From positions 1,364,001-1,428,000 of the forward strand of contig NZ_CP049933.1 of NCBI RefSeq assembly GCF_011382985.1: DNA of 64,000 nucleotides. The letters run 5' to 3'. Within the stretch, counting starts at the first letter, position 1, and each line of letters starts with the position of its first letter. Origin of the DNA: Leucobacter coleopterorum. Lineage in GTDB: Bacteria; Actinomycetota; Actinomycetes; Actinomycetales; Microbacteriaceae. The notes below the pieces were generated by a model. The model was not told where the DNA came from and did no database searches. It was given only the letters and a program-made list of their open reading frames with translations. This document shows, piece after piece, positions 9,512 to 20,280 of this stretch. Position numbers and translations under genes: made by a program.

Positions 9512-11956
9512 ATGGTGAATAACGAGAACACCGAGGAATTGGTAGCGCATGCTGGCCAAGACCCTGTAGCGGAAACCGAAAAAAATGTTGATCAGTCAAA
9601 CGAAGATGTTGCAGCCGAGGATGGTTCTGCAGCGGAGTCTTCTGTTGAGGCGGTAGACGCAGTTGAAGCGAGCACTGAGGCCCCCAAAGATGCAAAGTCG
9701 GAGGGGCCCAAGCTGATTCTCCCGCTCGCAGAAATGACGCCTGAGGAACGCTTCCGAGCGACGACCCGACTCATCTTCCTTGCGCCAGATGTACCTCCGA
9801 TTGAGCCGCGGCCTCGTCGCGGAGATCTGAGTCGTCTTGACGACATGCTCGACCAGCGTTTTACGCGTGACGGAGATCGTGAGCGCCGCGACGGTCGCAA
9901 CTCGCGCGACGATCGAAATGGTCGTGATGATCGGGACTCGCGTGACGACCGCGAGGATCGCGACAGTTTCTCAGGTCAGCGCCGTCAGCGCCGTCGCTTG
10001 GGTGGTTCAGAGAACGAAGATGACTCCGAGCGTCGAAGCTCAAGATCCGCACCCCCTGTTGTTACTGAGCCGCAGCGCGTCAAGGGTTCAACTCGACTCG
10101 AAGCTAAGAAACAGCGCCGTCGTGACGGTCGTGACGCTGGCCGTCGCCGCGTTGTTATTACCGAGTCCGAGTTTCTCGCGCGCCGTGAGTCGGTCGATCG
10201 TGAAATGATTGTGCGCTCAACAACGGATCGCGTGCAGATCGGTGTGCTCGAAGACAAGGTGCTCGTTGAGCACTACGTTGCGCGCTCCAGTGAAAATTCG
10301 CTTATCGGCAATGTCTACCTCGGTCGTGTGCAAAACGTGTTGCCGAGCATGGAGGCCGCTTTTGTTGATATTGGCCGCGGTCGCAACGCAGTGCTGTACT
10401 CCGGCGAGGTCGACTGGTCAGAACTGGAAGGCGGCAACACCGCTCGCCGCATTGAGAATGCTCTGAAGCCTGGCGATCACGTGCTTGTGCAGGTGACCAA
10501 GGACCCTGTGGGCCACAAGGGTGCTCGACTCACGAGCCAGATTTCGCTGCCTGGCCGCTACCTCGTCTACGTGCCGGGTGGGGCCATGAACGGTATCTCG
10601 CGCAAGCTTCCAGACACGGAGCGTGCGCGCCTCAAGAAGATCCTCAAAGAGGTGCTGCCTAGTGGTGCGGGCGTGATTGTGCGCACCGCAGCCGAGGGAG
10701 CGAGCGAAGAGCAGCTTACGCACGATGTACAGCGCCTGACGCGCCAGTGGGAATCGATTCAGAAGCGTGTTGAGAAGGGTGGTGGCCCTGTGCTGCTTCA
10801 CTCGGAGCCCGACATGCTCATTAAGATTATTCGCGATGTTTTTAACGAAGATTTCCAGCGTCTACTGATCTCGGGCAACGATACTTACACTGTGATCGAG
10901 GATTACCTCTCGCAGGTGGCTCCCGACCTGCTGCAGCGGGTCGAGCGTTACGAAGAAGAGCGCGACATTTTTGACGAGTATCGCATCACCGAGCAGATCG
11001 CGAAGGCGCTCGACCGAAAGGTTTGGTTGCCCTCGGGTGGTTCACTCGTGATTGACCGCACAGAAGCCATGACCGTTGTTGATGTCAACACGGGTAAGTT
11101 CGTGGGTACCGGTGGCAACCTCGAAGAGACTGTCACGAAGAACAACCTTGAGTCTGCTGAAGAGATTGTTCGTCAGTTGCGTCTGCGCGACATTGGCGGC
11201 ATTATCGTCATTGACTTCATCGATATGGTGCTGGAGTCGAACCGTGATCTGGTGTTGCGCCGCCTAGTGGAGTGCCTGAGCCGGGATCGCACGAAGCATC
11301 AGGTCGCGGAGGTAACCTCGCTGGGCCTCGTGCAGATGACCCGAAAGAAGCTTGGCCTTGGGTTGCTTGAGTCGTTTAGCGAGCCGTGTGAAGTTTGCGC
11401 AGGTCGAGGTGTGATTGTGCATCACGATCCCGTCAATAAACACCGCAGTGCTGACGGCGGTGCTCGCAATCAGAAGCGCGGCAGGGGGTCGGGATCCGGA
11501 TCGCAGGCACCGGCACAAGAGCCAAAGTCGCAGACCCATGCGATCACTGACGGAGCCAAGAACATGCTCGCTCAGGTTGCGGCGTCGACCATTCCCGGGG
11601 CTAAACCGGAGGCAGAATCTGCAGAACCGCAGGTTTTGGCGCCGATCGCAGAGACTCCCGCCGAGCCCGTTGTAAAGCGGACCGGTCGCGTCCAGTCGCG
11701 CCAGAAGCGTGCCGTTGACACGAACGAGCAGGTCGAGAGTGGCTCGAAGACGTTGGGTGCGGATCTCCTTGGGTCGGTGCTCGATGCGCTGCCAGAGGCT
11801 CCCGCCGCAGGTACCGGGCGGGCGCGCAGTCGCCGTGTTTCAACGAGTACGCTCAAGGGTGGCTCGACCGAGCAGAACTCGGAAGCGGCGCAGGCAGCTC
11901 AACAATCACTCCTGGAAGCTCTCGACGCCACAACCCAGCGGCGCTCGAACTCCTAG
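9512..11956 (+). CDS. rne: ribonuclease E/G family endoribonuclease
   Basis: This is an 814-residue RNase E/G. The N-terminal quarter is disordered, with an Arg/Asp-rich stretch around residues 110-160. The S1-like domain (GNVYLGRVQNVLPSMEAAFVDIG) and the RNase E/G catalytic core follow. The metal-binding aspartates lie in VVDVNTGKF and VIDFIDM, and the zinc-link-like motif is EPCEVCAGRG. A low-complexity C-terminal tail of about 180 residues may scaffold partners. The start is ATG 9512 with AGGAG ten bases upstream. It processes rRNA and starts mRNA decay. Confidence 0.95.
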   Translation: MVNNENTEELVAHAGQDPVAETEKNVDQSNEDVAAEDGSAAESSVEAVDAVEASTEAPKDAKSEGPKLILPLAEMTPEERFRATTRLIFLAPDVPPIEPRPRRGDLSRLDDMLDQRFTRDGDRERRDGRNSRDDRNGRDDRDSRDDREDRDSFSGQRRQRRRLGGSENEDDSERRSSRSAPPVVTEPQRVKGSTRLEAKKQRRRDGRDAGRRRVVITESEFLARRESVDREMIVRSTTDRVQIGVLEDKVLVEHYVARSSENSLIGNVYLGRVQNVLPSMEAAFVDIGRGRNAVLYSGEVDWSELEGGNTARRIENALKPGDHVLVQVTKDPVGHKGARLTSQISLPGRYLVYVPGGAMNGISRKLPDTERARLKKILKEVLPSGAGVIVRTAAEGASEEQLTHDVQRLTRQWESIQKRVEKGGGPVLLHSEPDMLIKIIRDVFNEDFQRLLISGNDTYTVIEDYLSQVAPDLLQRVERYEEERDIFDEYRITEQIAKALDRKVWLPSGGSLVIDRTEAMTVVDVNTGKFVGTGGNLEETVTKNNLESAEEIVRQLRLRDIGGIIVIDFIDMVLESNRDLVLRRLVECLSRDRTKHQVAEVTSLGLVQMTRKKLGLGLLESFSEPCEVCAGRGVIVHHDPVNKHRSADGGARNQKRGRGSGSGSQAPAQEPKSQTHAITDGAKNMLAQVAASTIPGAKPEAESAEPQVLAPIAETPAEPVVKRTGRVQSRQKRAVDTNEQVESGSKTLGADLLGSVLDALPEAPAAGTGRARSRRVSTSTLKGGSTEQNSEAAQAAQQSLLEALDATTQRRSNS

Positions 11957-11978
11957 GCGTGACACGCGTGACATGTAT

Positions 11979-12008
11979 TTGACCATCGGGGAATGTGTGA
12001 GATACGAT
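11979..12008 (+). promoter_or_regulatory. candidate promoter for rplU-rpmA-obg
   Basis: TTGACC (11979-11984) and TACGAT (12003-12008) are separated by 18 bases, resembling a housekeeping sigma-factor promoter. They lie in the 156-bp gap after rne and leave a leader of about 100 bases before rplU. Confidence 0.5.
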
Positions 12009-12112
12009 GGAGCGTTGGTGTCGTCCGTTCGCGGATGACGTATAACTCAGACTTCGAATACGGCCAGGCCGCGATTCGACACGTAAGACGATCCTCAGGA
12101 AAAGGGTGACAA

Positions 12113-12421
12113 GTGGTTTACGCAGTAGTGCGCGCAAGCGGCCGGCAGGAAAAGGTTGAGGTTGGCTCAATCATTACCGTCAACCGTGTAGCGGGCGACG
12201 CAAAGGGCAAGCTTCAGCTGCCTGCAGTTTTGCTCGTTGATGGCGACAAGGTAACCACTGATGTTGCCGCGCTTGCCAAGGTGAAGGTAACGGCTGAGGT
12301 GCTCGACGACTTCCGCGGTCCCAAGATCGTTATCCAGCGTTACAAGAACAAGACCGGCTACAAGAGCCGTCAGGGTCACCGTCAGGATCTGACCCGCCTC
12401 AAGATCACTGGCATCAAGTAA
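12113..12421 (+). CDS. rplU: 50S ribosomal protein L21
   Basis: This 102-residue protein has the L21 signature features [18 protein letters not shown] near the start and [15 protein letters not shown] near the end. It binds 23S rRNA. The GTG start at 12113 follows AAAGGGTGAC. It leads the rplU-rpmA-obg-proB-proA operon. Confidence 0.97.
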   Translation: MVYAVVRASGRQEKVEVGSIITVNRVAGDAKGKLQLPAVLLVDGDKVTTDVAALAKVKVTAEVLDDFRGPKIVIQRYKNKTGYKSRQGHRQDLTRLKITGIK

Positions 12422-12456
12422 CCGGTAACGGCTAAAGCTTCAAGGAGTTAGAGACA

Positions 12457-12711
12457 ATGGCACATAAGAAGGGCGCAAGCTCAACTCGTAACGGTCGCGA
12501 CTCAAACGCGCAGCGCCTCGGCGTTAAGCGCTTCGGTGGCCAGGAAGTCAACGCGGGCGAGATCATCGTTCGTCAGCGTGGCACACACTTCCACCCCGGA
12601 GTGAACGTCGGTCGCGGCAAGGATGACACCCTGTTCGCGCTTTCCGCTGGCTCGGTTGAGTTCGGTGCGAAGGGTGGCCGCAAGGTTGTCAACATCGTAG
12701 CTGCTGCGTAA
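12457..12711 (+). CDS. rpmA: 50S ribosomal protein L27
   Basis: This 84-residue protein begins [20 protein letters not shown], the flexible N-terminal arm of L27 that reaches the peptidyl-transferase centre. It continues with [26 protein letters not shown]. There is no N-terminal cleavage extension. AAGGAG precedes the ATG. It lies 35 bp after rplU, as usual. Confidence 0.97.
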   Translation: MAHKKGASSTRNGRDSNAQRLGVKRFGGQEVNAGEIIVRQRGTHFHPGVNVGRGKDDTLFALSAGSVEFGAKGGRKVVNIVAAA

Positions 12712-12799
12712 CGCAGACAGTCAAAGGCGAGGCGGGCTTCGGCTCGCCTTTTGCCGTATCTAGAGAAGATTTCGAAGAGTTTCGGCGGGTGGATTCAGC

Positions 12800-14304
12800 A
12801 TGGTGACATTTGTGGATCAGGTGCAGGTGCACCTGCAGGCGGGTCGCGGTGGAAATGGTTGCGTATCGATTCGGCGCGAGAAGTTTAAGCCACTCGCGGG
12901 TCCAGACGGTGGTGCCGGCGGTAACGGTGGCGATGTTGTATTGATCGCTGATCCGCAAGTTACGACTTTGCTGGAGTACCACCGCCGCCCGCACCGAGAG
13001 GCAGAAAACGGCGGCTATGGCGCCGGCGATTACCGTGACGGTGTGAACGGGCAAGAGTTACTTTTGCCCGTGCCAATCGGTACGGTGGTGAAGAACGACA
13101 AGGGTGAAACGCTCGCCGACCTCACTGAACCCGGCACCCGCTACGTCGCGGCTCAGGGTGGCCTTGGGGACTCGGCAACAACGCGCTCGCGAGCCTGAAG
13201 CGTAAAGCTCCGGGCTTTGCCCTACTCGGTACAGCTGGCACGAGCGGCAGCTTCACGCTTGAACTGAAAACAATCGCTGATGTGGCGTTTGTGGGGTACC
13301 CCTCCGCGGGCAAATCAAGCTTGATTGCGGCCATGAGTGCCGCCAAACCAAAGATCGCAGACTACCCGTTCACAACGCTGAGTCCGAACCTTGGCGTGGT
13401 CGAAACGGGAGAGCATCGCTACACCGTTGCCGATGTTCCTGGACTGATCGAGGGTGCGAGTGAAGGCAAGGGCCTTGGCCTTGACTTCTTGCGCCACGTT
13501 GAGCGCTGCAGCGCTCTGCTTCACGTGCTCGATTGCGCAACGCTGGAGCCTGGGCGTGACCCCATTTCAGACCTTGACGTGATCCTCGCTGAGCTGGGTG
13601 CCTACCCGGTTCCCGACGGGCAGACGCCGCTCTTGGAACGTCCACAGCTCATCGCGCTGAACAAAGTCGATGTGCCCGAGGCTCGTGAACTCGCTGATTT
13701 CGTGCGCCCAGAACTCGAATCACGCGGATACCGGGTGTTTGAGATTTCGGCAGCCTCTCACGAGGGACTGCGGTCGTTGAGCTTTGCCATCGCGGACCTG
13801 GTTGAAAAGGCTCGAGCCGAAGAACTTGCTGAGGCCGAGAACAAACCTCGCATTGTGTTGAGGCCCAAGGCGGTCAACGACGGAGGCTTCCGCATCGCGA
13901 CGGAGGGCGGTTCCTACGGAACGCTGTACCGTGTGCTGGGCATCAAGCCGGAGCGCTGGGTCGAGCAGACCGACTTTACGAACGACGAGGCCGTTGGCTA
14001 CCTCGCCGATCGCCTTCAAAAGATCGGCATTGACGACGCCCTGGTGAAGGCTGGTGCCGTCGCCGGCTCAACTGTTGTGATCGGCCCGGGATCCGGCGTG
14101 GTGTTCGATTGGGAGCCGACGCTCACCAGCGCCGCCGAGGTGCAGGTGGGTGCTCGCGGCACCGATTCACGCGTTGACCCGAATGATCGCCGCACAAACA
14201 AGGAGAGGCGCGCGGAATACACGGCCCGCATGGATGCAAAGGCTGAAGCGCGTGCAGAGCTCGAGCGTGAGCGCAAGGCAGGGATGTGGAAAGAAGAATC
14301 GTGA
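12800..14304 (+). CDS. obg: Obg/CgtA GTPase, one apparent frameshift
   Basis: Obg is an essential GTPase in 50S assembly. Visible are the glycine-rich Obg fold ([18 protein letters not shown]), the G domain (P-loop [24 protein letters not shown]) and the OCT domain (about 14 kb). The frame breaks at GGGG 13166-13169. One restored G gives the family sequence [21 protein letters not shown] and 501 codons. TGA 14302-14304 overlaps the proB GTG. The break is most likely not real, because the gene is essential. Confidence 0.94.
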
Positions 14305-15076
14305 GCGTAGGCGAGGAGTTGCTGGCTGCACGCCGTGTGGTCGTGAAGGTTGGATCATCATCCGTCAGTGGCGAGAACGCATCCCAGATCCCAACCTTGG
14401 TGTCTTCACTCGCTCGACTGCACGCTGCCGGCGCCGAGGTGATCCTTGTCTCCAGTGGCGCGATTGCCACCGGTGTGCCCTTCCTCCGCCTTGAAGAACG
14501 ACCCGAAGATCTCGCGACACAACAAGCCGCCGCCGCTGTCGGTCAGAATATTCTCGTTAACCGTTACCAGCGAGCCCTTGGCAGTCACGAAATCATTGCG
14601 GGTCAGGTGCTGCTTACCGCACATGACATGGAAAACCCGACCCACCGCGGAAACGCAAGGCGCGCAATCGAGCGTCTGCTGCAGCTCGGGATCCTGCCGA
14701 TTATCAACGAAAACGACACCGTTGCGACCCACGAAATTCGCTTTGGTGACAATGACCGCCTTGCTGCGCTCGTTGCCAGGCTCGTTGAGGCGGATCGCTT
14801 GGTGCTGCTCTCCGATGTCGATGCGCTGTACACGGCACCACCCACGATGGTCGGAGCGACGCGGATCGCGCATGTTCCCTACGGCGATGCTCTTGAGGGC
14901 ATCGAAATTGGTGAGGCTCAGTCGGGCTGGGGCACTGGGGGAGCCGCAACCAAGGTCGAGGCCGCCAGACTTGCCGCCGATGCGGGCGTCGCAGTGCTGC
15001 TGACCGAGACTCGTTTACTTGCCCCGTGCTTGAAGGAGCTGACCACGGGACGCGTTTTGATGCCGTGCCCGCATAA
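14301..15076 (+). CDS. proB: glutamate 5-kinase, frameshift near the C terminus
   Basis: ProB phosphorylates L-glutamate as the first committed step to proline. It has an amino-acid-kinase fold: [38 protein letters not shown] and [13 protein letters not shown]. The start GTG 14301 overlaps the obg stop. The uncorrected frame runs to 15095 with a non-family tail. One restored C in the CCCC run 15022-15025 gives [20 protein letters not shown] and a stop at 15074-15076 (258 aa). There is no C-terminal PUA domain, which is common in actinobacteria. Confidence 0.92.
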
Positions 15077-15099
15077 CTGTCGAAAGGTAGACTGACGCC

Positions 15100-16352
15100 A
15101 TGCCAACCGTTGACCCGTTTCTCACCAAGCTTGAGCGTGCCCGCGTCGCAGCCAAGAGCTTTGCCACCGTTACCACCGGCCAGAAAAATAGCGCACTCGA
15201 GGCGATCGCTGCAGCGCTCGAGAACAATATCGAAGCGGTTGTTGCCGCGAATGCGCTTGACTTGGAGCGTGGCCAGGTGGATCAGATCGGTGAGGGGCTC
15301 CTCGATCGGCTCGCGCTGAATGAGGATCGGCTGCGGGCACTCGCTGCGGCTGTGCGCGACGTGATCGCTCTGCCCGATCCGGTCGGCCAGGTGGTACGAG
15401 GAAGCACGCTCGCCAATGGGATCACGATCAATCAAGTGCGTGTGCCATTTGGAGTTGTCGGGGCTATTTACGAAGCGCGCCCGAACGTCACCGTTGATAT
15501 CGTGGCGCTTGCGCTGAAGAGTGGAAATGGCGCGGTTCTGCGCGGCGGTACCGCAGCCGAGAGCACTAACGCGGTTCTGGTTTCGCTGATGCAGAGGGCT
15601 ATTTCGAGTGCGGGTCTTGATGGCGAGGCCGTGCAGACGATTGACGAGTTTGGTCGAGAAGGTGCTTCGCGGCTCATGAAGGCGCGAGGGTATGTCGACG
15701 TGCTGATCCCGCGCGGAAGTGCAGGCCTGATTGCGACCGTGGTGCACGAATCGACCGTTCCTGTTATTGAGACTGGTTCAGGGATCGTGCACGTGTTTGT
15801 CGATGCAACGGCCGACGAAGAGATGGCCGTGAACATTGTGCGCAACGCGAAGACCCACAGGCCGAGTGTGTGTAACGCGGCTGAGACGCTGCTTGTGCAT
15901 CGAGACGCCGCTGAGCGACTGCTGCCCCGTCTCGCGAGGGAGCTGATTGCCGCGAACGTCGGGTTAAGGGTGACGAAACGACTCGAGCGTTAGTTGTTGA
16001 AGCTGACGTCGCTGATGACACCACTTGGGCTACCGAGCACCTGGCGCTCGAGATGGGGGTGAGGGTGGTCGACTCGATTGATGAGGCGATTGCCCATATT
16101 GATCGCTATTCGACGAGGCACACCGAGTCCATAGTTACGCGGGACTATGCCAATGCGGAACGTTTTTTAGCGGAGGTTGACTCGGCCGTTGTGATGGTCA
16201 ATGCCTCCACTCGATTTACCGACGGCGGAGAATTTGGTTTCGGTGCAGAAGTCGGAATTTCAACTCAGAAACTGCACGCTCGCGGTCCGATGGGCCTGTC
16301 AGAACTGACCAGCACAAAGTGGCTTGTGCGCGGTGCGGGTCAGGTTCGTTAG
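15100..16352 (+). CDS. proA: glutamate-5-semialdehyde dehydrogenase, one frameshift
   Basis: ProA reduces glutamyl 5-phosphate to the semialdehyde. Seen are the fold segments [16 protein letters not shown] and [12 protein letters not shown] and the catalytic Cys in [16 protein letters not shown]. After GGG 15968-15970 the frame breaks; one added G gives [17 protein letters not shown], the rest of the domain ([29 protein letters not shown]) and 417 codons. It lies 23 bp after proB in the same operon. Confidence 0.94.
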
Positions 16353-16410
16353 CCGAAACCGATAGACTACTAGTTGACCATCCAATTTGTAATGAATACA
16401 GGGGTTTCCC

Positions 16411-16620
16411 ATGTCGCTTCTCGCAACGATAGCCGCCGCTGAAGAAGGCTCACACACTCTCAATGAGTTGTGGTTTCCAGCACCCATCTTTGGTATTGCC
16501 ATCTTCGTTGTGCTGTCCGCTCTCGCAATCGTGACATTCACGTTCCGCGATGTTGCCAATCGCCATTCCGATAAGGCCGAGGCCTACGCTCGCGAGCACG
16601 GCGCAAGTCAGCAGCACTAG
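16411..16620 (+). CDS. small single-pass membrane protein (69 aa)
   Basis: The N terminus is soluble (MSLLATIAAAEEGSHTLNELWF), followed by one membrane helix (IFGIAIFVVLSALAIVTFTF) and a charged C-terminal tail (DVANRHSDKAEAYAREHG). Its place between proA and nadD recurs in Microbacteriaceae as far as I recall. Function is unknown. The codon pattern resembles its neighbours, so it is probably a real gene. Confidence 0.75.
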   Translation: MSLLATIAAAEEGSHTLNELWFPAPIFGIAIFVVLSALAIVTFTFRDVANRHSDKAEAYAREHGASQQH

Positions 16621-16635
16621 TCAGACGATCGGGCG

Positions 16636-17235
16636 GTGCGTAACCAACGTCGTGTCGGAGTGATGGGTGGAACCTTCGACCCCATTCATCACGGCCACCT
16701 GGTCGCGGCAAGTGAAGTCGCCCAGCGATTCGACCTCGACGAGGTAGTGTTTGTTCCCACAGGGCAACCTTGGCAAAAGGCCAATGTCACCCCGAGTGAA
16801 CATCGGTACCTTATGACCGTTATCGCGACAGCTTCAAACCCGCGATTCACTGTGAGTCGTGTGGATGTTGATCGCGATGGCATGACCTATACTGTCGACA
16901 CGCTGCGCGATCTGCGCGAGCAAATGCCTGAAGCGGAACTGTTTTTCATTTCCGGGGCTGACGCGGTTGAGCAGATCCTCAGTTGGAAAGATGTAGACAA
17001 ACTCTGGGAGCTTGCACACTTTATCGCGGTGTCAAGGCCTGGACACGAGCTTTCCCTTTCGGGATTATCTGGTGAACACGTAAGCTTATTAGAAGTTCCT
17101 GCACTGGCAATCTCGTCAACGGACTGCCGGAAGCGGGTATCTAGGGGAGACCCAGTCTGGTACCTCGTGCCTGACGGGGTTGTGCAGTACATTGCAAAAC
17201 ATGAGCTGTACAGCGAGGAAGTGATGAAGAGATGA
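16636..17235 (+). CDS. nadD: nicotinate-nucleotide adenylyltransferase
   Basis: NadD adenylates nicotinate mononucleotide in NAD synthesis. The protein has 199 residues with the nucleotidyltransferase motif [12 protein letters not shown] near the N terminus, [11 protein letters not shown], and the C-terminal [10 protein letters not shown] motif (usually ISSTxIR), where Cys-Arg replaces Ile-Arg. GTG 16636 is the start. Its last four bases overlap the start of the next gene. Confidence 0.95.
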   Translation: MRNQRRVGVMGGTFDPIHHGHLVAASEVAQRFDLDEVVFVPTGQPWQKANVTPSEHRYLMTVIATASNPRFTVSRVDVDRDGMTYTVDTLRDLREQMPEAELFFISGADAVEQILSWKDVDKLWELAHFIAVSRPGHELSLSGLSGEHVSLLEVPALAISSTDCRKRVSRGDPVWYLVPDGVVQYIAKHELYSEEVMKR

Positions 17236-18817
17236 CTGAGCACGATGAACAACAACCGCTAACGCGGCGCGAGCGCCGCCTGCGGGAAATGAGTGAAACC
17301 GGGGCTCTTGATATCTCGGAGGCAACGGTAGCGCAGGTTGAGGCTGTTCAGCCCGCTGCAGAGCCTGCTGCTCCAGCGACCCCCGTCGCTGCAGTTGCTG
17401 GCGAAGATGACATTGAGATTTCTCCTGTTAACCCAGACGGAACACCACGAAGCCGACGCGAGATGCGGCAGCTACGCGAAGAGGCGCTTGCTGCACGTGA
17501 AGCTCGGGCAGCGCACGTCGTTGAGGTGGAACCGGAGCCTGAACCGGTAGTCGAGCAGGTTGCTGCGCCTAAACCAATCGTGGTATCTGAGCCCGTGGTT
17601 GTGCCAGAGCCAATTGCTGCGCCTGAGCCTGTTGTTGATCATGTTCCTGTCGTTGTGGAAACTGGTGTTGCCCCGCAACCTGCCGCTGAGGCTGTGGCAC
17701 CAGCCGTTGCAGAGGAACCCGCCGCCGTGTTCCCTCAGCCCATTGCTGAGGAGTCGCCCGCTGTTGACGCCGCACCCGCGATGGATTTTGACTCGCTCAT
17801 CTCGCCCCGACCGAGGCGTTCACGGTTGAAGAACTTCAGGAAGCTCAGACGGCAGCTCGGGCAGAGAACGTTCAAGCGGAGTCATCTGAGATTCCCGCTG
17901 TGCCCGAAGAGTCTCCGGTCATTTCTGATGTGTCGCCGGTTGCTGAGGAAGAATCGAAACCGAAGCGTCGTTTCTGGAAGCGCGGCAAAGATGCTGAAGA
18001 GTCTGCAACTCCTGCAGTTGAGCTACCTGTCGAAGCGGTAGAGATTGAGCCGGTCGTGCCTGTTGTCGAGGCCGAGGTGGTCGAAGGCCAGACCGCAGAT
18101 CCCGTTCTTCAGGTTCCCGTCGAGCCTGAGCCCGTGATTCAGGAGCCGGTAGCGTTTGTTCCACCTGTTGCTCCGGCTCCCGCCGACGCAGAGCCGGTCG
18201 TTGCGCTCGGGACCTCGGATCCTGAGCCAGCTGCCGACACCAACTCGACTGCTGCGTATTCGTTCCCAGACATTCAGCCGCCCGAAGAGTGGCGTTCAGT
18301 CTTTGACGATCCGACTTCGCGCACCACTCCCATGCCCGGAAAGCGGAATGAAGGGTCAGGCGACTTTGACGATCTCATCTCGCGTGCGGTTGCGCAGGAA
18401 GGTGCCGCGGGGACCTCGAATACCTCTGCGCTGATCCTGCCCGCGATGCCTGATGACACCGGTGGCCTCAAGGGGCCCCTTGGTGGCACAGGGGAGTTGT
18501 ACCTCACGGGATCAATTGAGCTGCCGAAGTCTCTTGGCGAGACCGGTGGACACTCTGCACTGCATGATTCCATCGAGATGGATCCGATTATTGGGGCCGA
18601 GGTTCCCGAGTCGCAGATTACAGCGGATCAGGGGCCCGCTCCCGTTGCTGCACGTCACGCTGTGAGTGCGCGGGTCGTCTCGGGTGCTCCCGTCGTGGCG
18701 AAGCCGACCAAGGAACACAGCAAGCTTCCGCTGGTGCTGGCATTGACGGGCGGTGGGCTGCTCGTTGTTGTCGTTGGCTTCGGAGTTTGGGGCGCAACGA
18801 ACGGGATGTTCGGCTAG
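17232..18817 (+). CDS. low-complexity protein with C-terminal membrane helix, one frameshift
   Basis: The reconstructed protein has 528 residues. A basic N terminus ([10 protein letters not shown]) is followed by a long Pro/Val/Glu/Ala-rich, probably disordered region, a second basic patch ([11 protein letters not shown]) and one transmembrane helix near the end ([23 protein letters not shown]). The frame breaks at CCCC 17805-17808; one added C continues [22 protein letters not shown] 17232 overlaps nadD. The nadD-rsfS location suggests a conserved Microbacteriaceae protein. Function is unknown. Confidence 0.75.
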
Positions 18818-18886
18818 GCTGACCGAAGCTTCCCGGTGTCAACACGCCCCGAATCAATTTTTACCAAAGGACATGAACTGAATACC

Positions 18887-19297
18887 ATGGCAAATCAGCC
18901 GAACGACGTGTTCGAAAGCCTGCGAATTGCCGTACAGGCAGCTGACAGTAAGGGCGCAACCGCTCCTGTGGCGTTGGATGTAGCAGAGCATTTCGCGCTG
19001 GCCGACGTATTTCTGGTGCTGAGTGGCGCTGTCGAACGAAACGTTCAGGCGATCTCGGACGAGGTTGAAGACGCCCTGAATCTCTCGGGTGTGCGCACAA
19101 TTCGGCGCGAGGGACGCGAGGGCGGCCGTTGGGTGCTGCTTGATTTCGGCGACCTGATCGTACACGTGTTCCACAGCGAAGAGCGTGATTTCTACCAGCT
19201 CGAGCGCCTGTGGCAGGATTGCCCGGTGATCGACGTGAGCACCATGCTCAAGGAGGCCGCCGATTTGCGCGCGACCCCGGGTGATGGTCTAAACTAG
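18887..19297 (+). CDS. rsfS: ribosome silencing factor RsfS
   Basis: RsfS binds L14 and blocks subunit joining when nutrients are scarce. The protein of about 136 residues has the family core ALDVAEHFALADVFLVLSG, the REGREGGRWVLLDFGDLIVHVFH strand and the end YQLERLW. ATG 18887 gives MANQPNDVF; the AAAGGA upstream is rather distant. tRNA-Ala follows 34 bp later. Confidence 0.94.
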   Translation: MANQPNDVFESLRIAVQAADSKGATAPVALDVAEHFALADVFLVLSGAVERNVQAISDEVEDALNLSGVRTIRREGREGGRWVLLDFGDLIVHVFHSEERDFYQLERLWQDCPVIDVSTMLKEAADLRATPGDGLN

Positions 19298-19331
19298 AGA
19301 AGTTGTCGGGTGAGCATTCGCCCGACTTCCC

Positions 19332-19406
19332 GGGTCTGTGGCGCAGTTGGTAGCGCACCTGCATGGCATGCAGGGGTCAGGGGTTCGAATCCCCTCAGAT
19401 CCACCA
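19332..19406 (+). tRNA. tRNA-Ala (anticodon GGC)
   Basis: The cloverleaf has acceptor GGGTCTG/CAGATCC, anticodon stem CCTGC/GCAGG around ATGGCAT (anticodon GGC), T loop GGTTCGAATCC and an encoded CCA at 19404-19406. Confidence 0.97.
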
Positions 19407-19456
19407 AATGATTGCAGTTCACACATGCGATTGGTTTGCAAGGACGGGTGACTGCT

Positions 19457-19675
19457 TTACGCACAGCCAAGTTCGTGTAGATGAGCATCATCCATCTCGG
19501 AATAGTGGCCTATTTCGTGAACCAGGGTGATTCTCACCCTTGCTCGCAATTCATCGAGGGCGTGACTGTGCTGCTGCCTATTGTTTTGATCGAGGGTGAT
19601 TCGGTCGGGGATCGCGTCGTACTCATCTGCGGTCATTCGCTGGAATATTTCGGCGCTCATTTCAATCATTTTCAC
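19457..19675 (-). pseudogene. zincin-like metallopeptidase with internal deletion
   Basis: The frame encodes 72 residues: an N-terminal MSAEIFQRMTADEYDAIPD followed directly by the C-terminal catalytic part VRITLVHEIGHYSEMDDAHLHELG. The HEXXH zinc motif (HEIGH) and the family's HELG end are present. The family (pfam06262-like) is normally about 115-130 residues, so the middle is missing. The reading frame is still open, so a shortened functional protein is possible; a decaying gene is more likely. Confidence 0.55.
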
Positions 19676-19804
19676 CCGTGGTTTTTGCGTGGGTGTGCAG
19701 GAGTCATCGAGCGTATGTAAGCGTCAAAATCTCAGTGGCGTATGGGGACGAAAGGGAATCTCTGTATATGCTGGCCCGATCGCTTGCCGGTCGCAGGGTG
19801 CTGG

Positions 19805-19835
19805 GCGGGAGCCAAACATTGAGTTCGGCTCCCGC
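19805..19835. terminator. hairpin between metallopeptidase remnant and SnoaL-like gene
   Basis: GCGGGAGCC and GGCTCCCGC form a perfect 9-bp stem with a 13-base loop, followed on the plus strand by GTGTTTTAC. It lies just beyond the stop of the minus-strand SnoaL-like gene. Confidence 0.5.
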
Positions 19836-19840
19836 GTGTT

Positions 19841-20257
19841 TTACTGAGTCGCGGACGACCCCCAGAACGCATCCTCAGCGGGGCCATCCGCTGAAAACAG
19901 GTGCACCTCGACGATGAGCCCGTCATGGACGGTCAGCAGATCGAGTCCGAGCTGATCGAGCTGAACTCCGTCATTCCGGGAGCCGGTGAAGTGTACCGGT
20001 GCAGCTACAAGGGCTCCGTTTGCCATGAGTGGTCCAGCCGGGGCGAGTGCGAAGGTGCCGCCGCTGACGCCCATCATGCCTCCAATGAGGGTGGAGACGG
20101 CATCGGGGCCGGTGTGAACACCGGAGAACTGATTCTGGCCGGGTTGGTGCCACTGTACCTGTGGGTGAAGCTTGGCGAGCGCGTCGGGCACCCGCCCCTC
20201 AGCGAGCGCGGTGAAGTAGTCGGTGACGACGGTGATCGGTGCGGATTGCGGGGACAT
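19841..20257 (-). CDS. SnoaL/NTF2-like fold protein
   Basis: This 138-residue protein has an NTF2/SnoaL-like cone fold: an N-terminal helix ITVVTDYFTALAEGR, then HPQVQWHQPG and later strands GLIVEVHLF. The family includes small-molecule isomerases, cyclases and binding proteins; catalytic function cannot be assigned. It is divergent from an HxlR regulator, which probably controls it. Confidence 0.78.
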   Translation of the reverse strand: MSPQSAPITVVTDYFTALAEGRVPDALAKLHPQVQWHQPGQNQFSGVHTGPDAVSTLIGGMMGVSGGTFALAPAGPLMANGALVAAPVHFTGSRNDGVQLDQLGLDLLTVHDGLIVEVHLFSADGPAEDAFWGSSATQ

Positions 20258-20280
20258 AAAATTCCTTTGAACTTAAAGTT

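Noticed and set aside
14301..15095. ProB with a novel C terminus ([22 protein letters not shown])
   Set aside because: The tail is a frameshift product; one C at 15022 restores the family end and a stop at 15074.
19294..19491. Minus-strand reading frame across tRNA-Ala
   Set aside because: It runs through the tRNA and has no homology or ribosome-binding site.
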